Source of the DNA: JANQEU01 sp965228045
GTDB lineage: Bacteria > Bacteroidota > Bacteroidia > Cytophagales > Cyclobacteriaceae
Assembly: GCA_965228045.1 (NCBI GenBank)
Contig: OZ245789.1
Coordinates: forward strand, 1,054,001 to 1,118,000
Direction of reading: 5' to 3'
Length of the DNA stretch: 64,000 bases
Below, piece by piece: positions 51,499-60,120 of the stretch. The translations under genes were made by a program, and so were the position numbers. A model generated the notes under the pieces. The model saw only the letters and a list, made by a program, of their open reading frames with translations. It did not search any database and was not told where the DNA came from. The stretch's first letter is position 1. Each line of letters opens with the position of its first letter.

Positions 51499-52536
51499 CT
51501 AATAGGCTATTTCTTTTTCGTGAATAAGATTGATTACGGGTATGAAGACCTTGTAAAGATTGTCAGCAGTCGAAATTTCAATTTCTCTGTTAGCAAGGTA
51601 ACTATATCTCTTTTTGATGTTGGCCAGGCCTGTCTTGGTACTCTGTCCAATGGTATTTTTCACCTGGAGATTGTTCTGCACTACAATAGATTGATTGCCA
51701 TCCATAAAGACGGAGACATTTAGCGGTTTTGATCTGGAAACCTCATTATGCTTTATGGCATTTTCGATCAACATCTGGATGGTGAGAGGTGCGATGTGTG
51801 TCCGTTGAAATTTCTCGGGAATATCGAATTCTACCTGAAGATTTTCAGGAAATCTCATTTTAAGCAAAAACACATAAGACCTGGCAAAATCAAGTTCCTC
51901 GGAAAGGTCAACCAGGTCCTTGTCTTTGGTGGACAGGATATATCTGTAGACCCCTGACAGCTTCTGTGTAAACTCGATGGCCATTTCCTGGTTTTCGGCA
52001 ATGAGTGTAGTTAAAGTGTTGAGACTATTAAATAAAAAATGCGGACTCATTTGGTTCTGAAGGACGGCGAACTGCGTTCGGATCTGCTGGTTTTTAAGTT
52101 CCTCTGTCAGCTTGATGGATTCTCTCCATTTTTCAAAGAAGTAAACGGCCTCGTAAATGCCGCCGATCATTACGGTCATAAGAACATTGAAAAAGCCCCA
52201 TTGCGTATACGTTTCGACTACCCATAAATCACTCCACTGAGCGTAGCCAAAGAGCATTTTTACAGGGATGCCACCCAAAAAGACCCAAAATGTCAGGCAG
52301 ATAACCGTTAACGATACACGCTTGACAGTTTTACTTATGTCCGGAAATCTGGATCGGAAATAAAAGAAGATATAAGCAGCTCCATTCCAATATACCGCCG
52401 TGAATGTGACGGCATGAAGAAAGGCTTCAAACCAACTGAAATGCTCTTCATAATGTGATTTGGGTGTCATGACCATTGCGATGAGACCGACCACGGGAAT
52501 CCCCAACCATCGAATATGTACTTCTTTCAATTTCAT
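51499..52536 (-). CDS. LytS-type sensor histidine kinase (His_kinase family)
   Basis: 345 residues. About four N-terminal transmembrane helices (WLGIPVVGLIAMVMT to FNVLMTVMIGGIYEAVYFF), then the His_kinase motif LQNQMSPHFLFNSLNTLTTL with the phosphoacceptor His, and a HATPase domain (IQMLIENAIKHN, GLANIKKRYSYL). No extracellular sensor domain, so the membrane part itself probably senses. Cognate of the LytTR regulator. Confidence 0.94.
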   Translation of the reverse strand: MKLKEVHIRWLGIPVVGLIAMVMTPKSHYEEHFSWFEAFLHAVTFTAVYWNGAAYIFFYFRSRFPDISKTVKRVSLTVICLTFWVFLGGIPVKMLFGYAQWSDLWVVETYTQWGFFNVLMTVMIGGIYEAVYFFEKWRESIKLTEELKNQQIRTQFAVLQNQMSPHFLFNSLNTLTTLIAENQEMAIEFTQKLSGVYRYILSTKDKDLVDLSEELDFARSYVFLLKMRFPENLQVEFDIPEKFQRTHIAPLTIQMLIENAIKHNEVSRSKPLNVSVFMDGNQSIVVQNNLQVKNTIGQSTKTGLANIKKRYSYLANREIEISTADNLYKVFIPVINLIHEKEIAY

Positions 52537-52782
52537 GTTAGCATAAAAGTACGAAGTTCCACACCTAATCTTTTATACAATCTAAGTTGAAACCGTTTTT
52601 CGGACTGGTGAAATCGGTTTAGGTACAGTTGAAACCGGATATGCCAGGATTTCGCTTTGGAGATGGTTTAAGGCCTTAGATTCCTGACTTGAATTTCATG
52701 GTTTCCGGGTTGGACCACCTTTCCATTACAGATGCGCGATGAGGTCCGTTAATTCGAACTGTAATCAAAAAATCATCACGAA

Positions 52783-55221
52783 ATGAAACTCTTTAAAACA
52801 AACCTTTACAAAAAAGATCATGAGGTACTAAAGATACTTTTTGGATCGATACTCGCAATTTTAAGCCTTACCGTCTCTGCACAGACACAGGTGGTAAAGG
52901 GAAGCATCCTGGATGCCACAGCAGAATACCCTTTAATAGGTGCAACAGTCACATTGGTTGGCTCTGATCCGATCATAGGATCTGTAACTGACATCGAAGG
53001 AAACTTCAGGATTGAAAATGTCCCCGCCGGAAGACATACTTTTCTAATTCAGTATGTAGGATATAAAAGTGCTACGCTACCAAACGTACTTGTGACCGCA
53101 GGAAAGGAAGTGGTCCTGCCGATAAAGCTCGAGGAATCAGTAGAAAGCTTAAACGCAGTTGTGGTAACAGCTGAAGCTGAAAAGGATTTACCAATAAATG
53201 ACCTTGCCAAGGTGAGCGCAAGGACTTTCAGCCTGGAAGAAGTAACCCGTTTCTCCGGTGGTAGAAATGACGTGGCCAGACTAGCCATATCTTTTGCAGG
53301 TGTCTCGGCTCCGAATGACTCTCGAAACGATATCGTAGTCCGGGGTAATTCGCCAAATGGGCTACTATGGAGAGTCGAGGGGCTCCCAATCTCTACAACA
53401 AACCATTTTGCCACTCTTGGCACCACAGGAGGGCCTGTGAGTGCGCTGAACACAAACCTTTTAAGAACTTCTGATTTCCTTACAGGTGCATTCCCGGCAG
53501 AATATGGCAACTCCAATGCCGCCGTTTTTGATGTGAATTTCCGAAGTGGAAACCTGGATAAGTTTGAATTCACAGGTCAGATGTCGGCTTTTAGTGGATT
53601 AGAGTTCATGGCCGAAGGACCTATCAGCCGGGCCAATAATTCCTCTTTCGTGGCTTCGTATCGCTATGGCATAGCAAGTCTTGCGGCTACAGGCACCAGT
53701 GCGATTCCTTACTACCAGGATTTTTCATTCAAAGTAAATCTTGGACAATCAAGATTCGGCACATTCGAAGTCTTCGGAATGGGAGGTTTGAGCAGTATTG
53801 ATTTTTATGGCGATGAGATTGATGAAAATGACCTGTTTGCGGATCCAAATGTGGATGCATTCGTCAACAATGATCTTGGATTGGGTGGTGTAACCCATAA
53901 AATAAGCATCAATAAGAATAACTTCCTTAAGACTACCGCAGGAGTATCGACCAATAGCAATACTTACTACCAGGACAATTTCATCCGCAATGCTAATGAT
54001 GACGTGACGGATAAATACCGTGCCACGGAGGTGGAAAACAGAGAGATCCGATACACCTTAACCAGCACACTCAACTCCAAGTTCAACGCCAGATGGAGTT
54101 TGAGATCAGGTTTCCTGACAGAATTATACACACCAAGTTTCATCACCCAAGATAGAGATGATGATGAGTTTATTCCGGATAATAATGGCGACGAAATTCC
54201 CGACTTTTTTAATCCTGTAACCGACATGACCGAAACTTATCTGCTTAGTCAGCTTTACAGCCAGGCGGAATACAAGTTCACAGATGACCTGAAGGCTACT
54301 TTTGGAATCCACGGTCAGCATCTCAGTATCAACAATGATTTCATCGCCGAACCCAGGGCGGCAATCAGCTGGCAATTCACCGATCTTCAAAGATTAAGCT
54401 TTGCCTATGGTCTGCACTCACAGATAGCTCCCGCTCCTGTCATTTTTTATGAAGAAAGAATGGCAGATGGAACTTTCGAAAAGACCAACGAGGAGCTGGA
54501 TTTCATCAAAGCCCACCACCTGGTCGCAGGATACGACCTGAACTTTGCAAGGGATTGGAGATTGAAGACGGAATTATACTACCAGGCGCTTTATGATGTG
54601 CCAGTTGAGAGTCAGTCAAGCAGTTACTCAGTACTGAATGAAGGAGCGGATTTTGTCTTTGATCAGAGAGGATCACTTGTAAATGACGGTGTTGGAAGAA
54701 ACATTGGCATGGAGCTGACTGTAGAGAAGTTTTTCAGCAGAGGCTATTATGCCCTGATCACCGGATCCCTTTATGAATCCACTTATGAAGGTAGCGATGG
54801 TGTGGAGAGGAGTACAGCATTTAACAGCAATGGTGTATTTAATATCCTTGCCGGAAAGGAATGGAAATTTGGTAGCAGTGATCAGAATGCTTTCACTTTC
54901 GATACTAAGTTAACTGGCTCTGGCGGCGCACCCTATACCCCAATTGACCTTCAGGAGTCAATCAGCCAGAATCGACAGATTTTGTTTGAGAATCAGGCTT
55001 TCTCAGAAAGATACGAAGCTTATTTCCGATGGGACGTAAAATTTGGAGTAAGACTGAATAGCACAAAACGAAGTGTTTCGCACCAGTTCTTTGTTGACCT
55101 GCAGAACGTAACCAATAGAGAAAATGAATTTGTACAGCGATACAATTCAATTACCAATGAAATAAATGGTGTCAATCAGATCGGATTTTTTCCGGATGTG
55201 ATGTATCGAATCCAGTTCTAG
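52783..55221 (+). CDS. TonB-dependent receptor with CarboxypepD_reg N-terminus
   Basis: 812 residues. Signal peptide ending LSLTVSAQT, a carboxypeptidase-regulatory-like domain (about 25-105: VVKGSILDATAEYPLIGATV, GSVTDIEGNFRIENVPAG), plug domain (SGGRNDVARLAISFAGVSAP, NDIVVRGNSPNGLLWRVEG) and a 22-strand-type barrel ending VMYRIQF with terminal Phe. No SusD-like gene follows. The substrate could be an oligopeptide, metal chelate or sugar. LytS/LytTR genes are divergent, 245 nt upstream; a strong terminator ends the unit. Confidence 0.93.
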   Translation: MKLFKTNLYKKDHEVLKILFGSILAILSLTVSAQTQVVKGSILDATAEYPLIGATVTLVGSDPIIGSVTDIEGNFRIENVPAGRHTFLIQYVGYKSATLPNVLVTAGKEVVLPIKLEESVESLNAVVVTAEAEKDLPINDLAKVSARTFSLEEVTRFSGGRNDVARLAISFAGVSAPNDSRNDIVVRGNSPNGLLWRVEGLPISTTNHFATLGTTGGPVSALNTNLLRTSDFLTGAFPAEYGNSNAAVFDVNFRSGNLDKFEFTGQMSAFSGLEFMAEGPISRANNSSFVASYRYGIASLAATGTSAIPYYQDFSFKVNLGQSRFGTFEVFGMGGLSSIDFYGDEIDENDLFADPNVDAFVNNDLGLGGVTHKISINKNNFLKTTAGVSTNSNTYYQDNFIRNANDDVTDKYRATEVENREIRYTLTSTLNSKFNARWSLRSGFLTELYTPSFITQDRDDDEFIPDNNGDEIPDFFNPVTDMTETYLLSQLYSQAEYKFTDDLKATFGIHGQHLSINNDFIAEPRAAISWQFTDLQRLSFAYGLHSQIAPAPVIFYEERMADGTFEKTNEELDFIKAHHLVAGYDLNFARDWRLKTELYYQALYDVPVESQSSSYSVLNEGADFVFDQRGSLVNDGVGRNIGMELTVEKFFSRGYYALITGSLYESTYEGSDGVERSTAFNSNGVFNILAGKEWKFGSSDQNAFTFDTKLTGSGGAPYTPIDLQESISQNRQILFENQAFSERYEAYFRWDVKFGVRLNSTKRSVSHQFFVDLQNVTNRENEFVQRYNSITNEINGVNQIGFFPDVMYRIQF

Positions 55222-55242
55222 TGATGATTGGAATCGATTCCT

Positions 55243-55269
55243 AAGCCCTCAGTGATGAGGGCTTTTTTT
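55243..55269 (+). terminator. Rho-independent terminator after the TonB receptor
   Basis: 9-bp stem (55243-55251 with 55256-55264), GTGA loop, and T run to 55269. Confidence 0.92.
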
Positions 55270-55402
55270 ATGCCCTTCAGCGATCATATTTTCCGCTCAT
55301 GGTAAAAAAGTCATTCACAAACGATTGCATTTTGGTTCAGTAACATGAATTGTTTGCCAAACCTTATATTTATAGAACTGATAACCAAAATAGAATTAAC
55401 CA

Positions 55403-56200
55403 ATGAAAATATCAAAGCTACTCGCGGCGCTGCTAGTGCTTGCAGCTTGCTCATCACCTCAGAAAACGGAGTCAGAGTCCGAAGAACCAGAAGCACAAAA
55501 GGAAACACAGCCAATGGAGGCAGCGGACAATACGCTATCCGATTCAGAAGAAGCGGAAGGATGGATGCTTCTTTTTGATGGAGAGACGTCCGATGGTTGG
55601 AGAGGATATGGAAAGGAAGGATTTCCAGCAGTGTGGCAGGTGCAGGACGAGTCACTTTACATGACAGGTCAGGAAAAGAGGACGGATGCTCAAAAAGAGG
55701 ACGCCGGAGACATTATTTACGATCAGCAATTTTCAAATTTTCATTTGAAACTGGACTGGAAAATATCTGAAGGTGGCAATTCCGGAATTTTCTACCTGGG
55801 ACAGGAAGACCTCGACCTTGGCCCCATTTACATGACCGCTCCTGAGATGCAGGTACTGGATAATGACCGACATCCGGATGCCAACATGGGCAAAGATGGC
55901 AATCGAAAAGCGGGCTCTCTGTACGATCTCATCCCGGCCGATCCTCAAAACACCAAACCTGCCGGTGAATGGAATTCTGTCGAGGTAATTAAGCAGGGAA
56001 ATAACGTGAAACATTTTCAGAACGGTGAACTGGTCGTGGAGTATGAGTTTGGGATGGACGAATGGAATGAACTTGTATCCGGCAGTAAATTTCCTGGGTT
56101 AAACCCAAATTGGGCCAACCTTGCTGATCAAGGATATATAGGATTGCAGGATCACGGAAATGATGTTTGGTTCAAGAACATCAAAATCAAGGAGCTATAA
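55403..56200 (+). CDS. DUF1080 (3-keto-disaccharide hydrolase-like) lipoprotein
   Basis: 265 residues. Lipobox LAAC (Cys13), an acidic linker (SESEEPEAQKETQPMEA), then a concanavalin-like DUF1080 domain: GWMLLFDGETSDGWRGYGK, WKISEGGNSGIFYLGQ, GEWNSVEVIKQGNNVKHFQN and GYIGLQDHGNDVWFKNIKIK. Family members have been shown or predicted to cleave 3-keto-glycosides. The next gene is an exported Gfo/Idh/MocA oxidoreductase, the usual partner in 3-keto-sugar formation, so the two probably act together on a glycoside. Confidence 0.9.
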   Translation: MKISKLLAALLVLAACSSPQKTESESEEPEAQKETQPMEAADNTLSDSEEAEGWMLLFDGETSDGWRGYGKEGFPAVWQVQDESLYMTGQEKRTDAQKEDAGDIIYDQQFSNFHLKLDWKISEGGNSGIFYLGQEDLDLGPIYMTAPEMQVLDNDRHPDANMGKDGNRKAGSLYDLIPADPQNTKPAGEWNSVEVIKQGNNVKHFQNGELVVEYEFGMDEWNELVSGSKFPGLNPNWANLADQGYIGLQDHGNDVWFKNIKIKEL

Positions 56201-56217
56201 AACATTAACTGACCCGA

Positions 56218-57705
56218 ATGATGGAAAAGAAAAACAAGAAGTATTCAGGAAATCGAAGAGAATTTATCAAGCAGGCAGCTCTGGGAGCAGCGGCTTTTAC
56301 GATCGTCCCGAGACACGTTCTCGGAGGCCCCGGATATCAGTCTCCCAGTGACAAGCTCAACCTGGCTGGGATTGGTGTAGGCGGAAAAGGTTGGTCAGAC
56401 ATTCGAAACGCCTACAATGGTGGCAAGGAGAATGTAGTAGCCATTTGCGATGTGGACAAGAACAGGGCCGGTAACGCCATCAAACTGTGGCCGAATGCAA
56501 AGTTTTATTCTGATTTCCGCGTCATGCTGGACGAGGAAAAGGACATTGATGCCGTGACCATTTCAACGCCGGATCATACACACGCCGTTGCAGCCATGAA
56601 TGCCATGGGTAGGGGAATTCATGTATACGTACAGAAGCCACTTACACACAACATCAGGGAGGCACGGATGCTGACCGAGACAGCCCGCAAGAATAAGATC
56701 GTGACCCAGATGGGTAACCAGGGTGCCTCCAATGCGGAGCAGGTACAGATGCAGGAGTGGTTCAATAAAGGAATGCTGGGAACCGTAGACCAGGTCTATG
56801 TCTGGACGGACCGGCCGGTATGGCCACAAGGCATTCCCGTGCCATCTGAGAAACCAGGGTTACCAGAGCACATTTCGGCAAAGGATTGGGACCTGTTCAT
56901 TGGTCCGGCTGAGTTCGTAGATTATCATCCACTTTATCATCCATTCAAATGGCGTGGATGGTGGAATTTCGGGACGGGAGCGCTTGGTGATATGGGTTGT
57001 CACCTGATCGATCCTCCATTCAGGGTTCTGGGATTGGGTTACCCCACTGAGGTGGAATGCAGCGTTGGGCAGATCTTCCTACAGGATTGGGTGCCGGAGT
57101 ACATACCACAGGGATGCCCACCATCATCACATTCTCAATTGAAATTTCCTGCTTCTGAGAAAAACAATTCTGAAGTCACATTAACATGGTACGATGGCGG
57201 TATTAGGCCGATGCATCCTGACCTGATCCCGGCCGGGGATTTCCTCGGAAGTCCTAATTCAGCCAATGGTGCAATGATGATTGGATCCAAAGGGATCATG
57301 ACATGCGGTGTCTACGGCCTTACCCCTCAGTTGTACTTAAATAGTGGCGAGAAACTTACCATGCCCGACGACTATGACAGTGGCAATCCCTACATAGGAG
57401 AGGATGTTCCCGAATTTGGGCACCAGGTACTTTGGACGGATGCCGTCAAAGCAGGGTTCAATAGTAAGGAGCATAAGGCGTTGACCTCTTCATTTGACTA
57501 CGCCGGTCCACTGACTGAGACTGTACTGATGGGTAATCTTGCCATTAGAAGTTATCAGATGGGTGAAGAGAATGCCGAAGGTAACCTGGAATTCAATGGA
57601 CGTAAGAAGTTACTTTGGGATGGTATGAAGATGGAGATTACCAATCATGCGCCTGCCAATGAATTTGTTGGCAGACCGTACAGGGAGGGCTGGTCTCTGT
57701 CCTAA
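56218..57705 (+). CDS. Tat-exported Gfo/Idh/MocA family oxidoreductase
   Basis: 495 residues. A Tat signal is visible (RREFIKQAALGAAAFTIVPR), so it folds with its NAD(P) and is exported. Rossmann fold: LAGIGVGGKGWSDIRN and VVAICDVDKNR; catalytic EKP equivalent is VQKPLTHN; C-terminal GMGxHLID-type segment GALGDMGCHLIDPPF. Probably oxidises sugar hydroxyls (for instance at C3) in the periplasm. It starts 17 nt after the DUF1080 gene, so they form an operon. Confidence 0.92.
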   Translation: MMEKKNKKYSGNRREFIKQAALGAAAFTIVPRHVLGGPGYQSPSDKLNLAGIGVGGKGWSDIRNAYNGGKENVVAICDVDKNRAGNAIKLWPNAKFYSDFRVMLDEEKDIDAVTISTPDHTHAVAAMNAMGRGIHVYVQKPLTHNIREARMLTETARKNKIVTQMGNQGASNAEQVQMQEWFNKGMLGTVDQVYVWTDRPVWPQGIPVPSEKPGLPEHISAKDWDLFIGPAEFVDYHPLYHPFKWRGWWNFGTGALGDMGCHLIDPPFRVLGLGYPTEVECSVGQIFLQDWVPEYIPQGCPPSSHSQLKFPASEKNNSEVTLTWYDGGIRPMHPDLIPAGDFLGSPNSANGAMMIGSKGIMTCGVYGLTPQLYLNSGEKLTMPDDYDSGNPYIGEDVPEFGHQVLWTDAVKAGFNSKEHKALTSSFDYAGPLTETVLMGNLAIRSYQMGEENAEGNLEFNGRKKLLWDGMKMEITNHAPANEFVGRPYREGWSLS

Positions 57706-57740
57706 AAAAATAAAGGTGAACCCAAAAATTGGGTTCACCT
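57704..57740 (-). terminator. Terminator shared by convergent genes
   Basis: A 12-bp perfect stem (57714-57725 with 57729-57740). On the minus strand it is followed by TTTATTTTTTT-like sequence, so it mainly serves the DinB gene; on the plus strand the T run is absent. Confidence 0.8.
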
Positions 57741-57764
57741 AATCATGAAGCTATTTGTGGTAGA

Positions 57765-58247
57765 CTACCTCTCCCAGAAAAAGGGAGGCTCTATATTCAG
57801 AGACCGTAAGTAGACATATCCTTGTCCACGGTGGTGGATTTCATTGTCAAAGAAATAGAAGAGGTGCCAGTAAATAGGTCCCTCGTATTGACCGAAAGCA
57901 TTGTCATGTTCCTGGAATCTGCCTTCAGGAATGTTTTTCCAGTTTTTATCAATGTGCGTCGTAACGTAGTCCCAGTACTCCAGCAATTTTGCTTTGGTGT
58001 CCACTTTGACCTTGTCAAATGCGGTGACATTTTCCCATTTCCTGGTCACTATACCATTGATACCAACTTCTGCCATATTGGCTGTTTCCATGGCGAGCTC
58101 ACTAAATGGCCTCATTCCACCGATAGAAAGAGAAAATAACTTGTCTTCAGGAAAAGCTTCGATAACCCTTCTTGTGAGTCTGCGATGTCCCTGCCAGTGT
58201 TCAAGAAGCTGCTCACCGGTGATTGTAGTTGATTCTGCAATTGTCAT
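57765..58247 (-). CDS. DinB family protein
   Basis: 160 residues, four-helix DinB/YfiT metal-binding fold. Likely metal His residues are in LLEHWQGHRRL, HLFYFFDNEIHHRGQGYVYL (HHRGQ motif at the C-terminus) and around the central helix. Members include thiol transferases and maleylpyruvate isomerase-like enzymes; the substrate is unknown. Followed by a good terminator; 40 nt from the acyltransferase gene on the same strand. Confidence 0.88.
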   Translation of the reverse strand: MTIAESTTITGEQLLEHWQGHRRLTRRVIEAFPEDKLFSLSIGGMRPFSELAMETANMAEVGINGIVTRKWENVTAFDKVKVDTKAKLLEYWDYVTTHIDKNWKNIPEGRFQEHDNAFGQYEGPIYWHLFYFFDNEIHHRGQGYVYLRSLNIEPPFFWER

Positions 58248-58287
58248 ATTCTTTTTTTGGCTAAAATGACATCACTAAGTGTCAACC

Positions 58288-59364
58288 CTATGTCACCGCT
58301 ATTTCCGGTTTTTGTTTTTCTTCAACTTTTAGTCCGAACAACGGCCTCAGGATGGTCACGCGCCTGATGACAAACTCATAGAAAGCAAAACATCCTAAAA
58401 ACGTAAAGATGGTACTCGATAAAAACTTTACCATAGGGGACCATTCCAGGGGAAAAATAAGGTACGCACTGAGGTAAAGGAACACCATGTGAATGATGTA
58501 CACCGGGTATGCGGCCTGACTTAGGTAGCTGAGTGTTGGACCCGGCTTGTTCAGATATTTATATCCGAACGCCAGAACTGCAAAAATCCAAAAGCATGAT
58601 TCTATTGCCATAAAATGCCCGGGTCCCTGTAATTGAAACAGGCCGTATCGGATCCCATACAAGGTTACTGCCAATGCCAGAAATACATATCGCCAATGCT
58701 TAAGGTTATCCCAAAATGTTTGTCCGCTAAAAACAAAGAGAAATCCGAAGAGAAATGCCAGTAAGCCAAGTGCAAATCCATGCCAGCTCATCGCATACAT
58801 TTCATAAATGGCCGGCTGCACCACCCATGCCTCCAAAGCCATAAATCCAACGACCACAAGCAAACCCAATGGATTACCAAAAAGCTTACGGATGCCATTT
58901 GCAATTTTACCATCCCGGTTGTTCCTGAGAAAAATGAAAAAGGGTGATAGCACCAGAACATACAGAAAGATATTTCCCAGGAACCACAGATGACCGGGAT
59001 TGGGCATATACAAAATACCCATTCCATAGTACTTCTGCAGTAGGAATATGTGAAGTGGAACGATGGCGATGATCCCAAAAACAAACGGTACCAGGATGCG
59101 TTTACTGCGCTCCAGTACCAGCTCTTTCCAGTTTCTTTTTTGGATGGCAAAACAGACACCCATACCAGATACGAAAAACAGCAATGGAATCCTCCAAATA
59201 TTGATCATGGTCATGGGTGTCCAGATTTCTGGCAAAGTGGGTTTGTTTTGGATGAATCCAATCATCAAACCCCAGGGCTGAAATCCTATGGCAACATGAT
59301 AAATCAGAAGCAGACCGATGGTAATGACCCTGAGCCAATCGATGTCAAATCTTCTCTCTTTCAT
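58288..59364 (-). CDS. Integral membrane acyltransferase family protein
   Basis: 358 residues, about ten transmembrane helices, typical of acyltransferase family 3 / OpgC-like proteins: FDIDWLRVITIGLLLIYHVA (conserved Arg/His on helix 1), ISGMGVCFAIQKRN-like segment and GHLWFLGNIFLY. Such proteins acylate glycans or lipids at the inner membrane. Overlaps the upstream ankyrin gene by 4 nt, so they are co-transcribed. Confidence 0.88.
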   Translation of the reverse strand: MKERRFDIDWLRVITIGLLLIYHVAIGFQPWGLMIGFIQNKPTLPEIWTPMTMINIWRIPLLFFVSGMGVCFAIQKRNWKELVLERSKRILVPFVFGIIAIVPLHIFLLQKYYGMGILYMPNPGHLWFLGNIFLYVLVLSPFFIFLRNNRDGKIANGIRKLFGNPLGLLVVVGFMALEAWVVQPAIYEMYAMSWHGFALGLLAFLFGFLFVFSGQTFWDNLKHWRYVFLALAVTLYGIRYGLFQLQGPGHFMAIESCFWIFAVLAFGYKYLNKPGPTLSYLSQAAYPVYIIHMVFLYLSAYLIFPLEWSPMVKFLSSTIFTFLGCFAFYEFVIRRVTILRPLFGLKVEEKQKPEIAVT

Positions 59365-59945
59365 GACTTTTTCAAAATGTCCGCTACCACTGGTCGTGTA
59401 TTTTCCAACCTTTGATAATCGAGTTTAAGACCCATCTCACTAAGTTGTTGCTCCATCATTTCGTAAACTGGTTTCACTGCCTCAAACGGAGCCTGAACAG
59501 ATTCAAGAGCGGTAGCTCCGTACGTGTTCTTTATGGACTTATCGACCCCTTTTTCGATCAGTAATTCAACAATCTCTGTTCTGCAGAAAAAAGCTGCAGT
59601 GTGTAGCGCCGTTGAACCTTCCTTGTTCTTATAGTTCACCTCGGCACCCGCCTCAAGTAGCGCTTTCACTACTTCGGTATTACCAAATACTGTTGCCGTG
59701 ATCATAGGGCTGGAGCCTCCAAAAGGGTCAGGTTTATCCAGATCAGAACCTGCCGCGATGTGTCCTTTTATTGCTTCCAGGTTCCCCGTAATGGCAGCCG
59801 AGTGAATGTCCATCTTTGGTGGTTCTGGTTTTGAAGCGTCAGCATTAGTTGCCTGTTCGCTGGTGTTGTTTCCTCCGCATGATAGAAGGAAAAGTGCAAT
59901 GAGCATTGAAATTGCTTTGCCAGTAAAAGATTTTGTATTTTTCAT
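59361..59945 (-). CDS. Ankyrin-repeat lipoprotein
   Basis: 194 residues. Lipobox FLLSC (Cys23), a short linker, then three to four ankyrin repeats (DIHSAAITGNLEAIKGHIAA, SPMITATVFGNTEVVKALLE, TALHTAAFFCRTEIVELLIE). A protein-binding scaffold in the envelope. Its stop overlaps the acyltransferase start by 4 nt (gene order ankyrin then acyltransferase), which hints at a functional link. Confidence 0.88.
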   Translation of the reverse strand: MKNTKSFTGKAISMLIALFLLSCGGNNTSEQATNADASKPEPPKMDIHSAAITGNLEAIKGHIAAGSDLDKPDPFGGSSPMITATVFGNTEVVKALLEAGAEVNYKNKEGSTALHTAAFFCRTEIVELLIEKGVDKSIKNTYGATALESVQAPFEAVKPVYEMMEQQLSEMGLKLDYQRLENTRPVVADILKKS

Positions 59946-60120
59946 AATTGTAATTGTTTGATTGTTTCAAAAAAATCGTACTACAAAGCTCGTGAGAGGT
60001 GCTTCCTGCCGGTTAGCAACTATGGTGACTTCAATATCAAGTTTCGAACAGAGATGAAAACTATGCGGATTCGATATAAATTATGACGCATCAACCTGAT
60101 AAACCCTGTAAATTAGCCTT

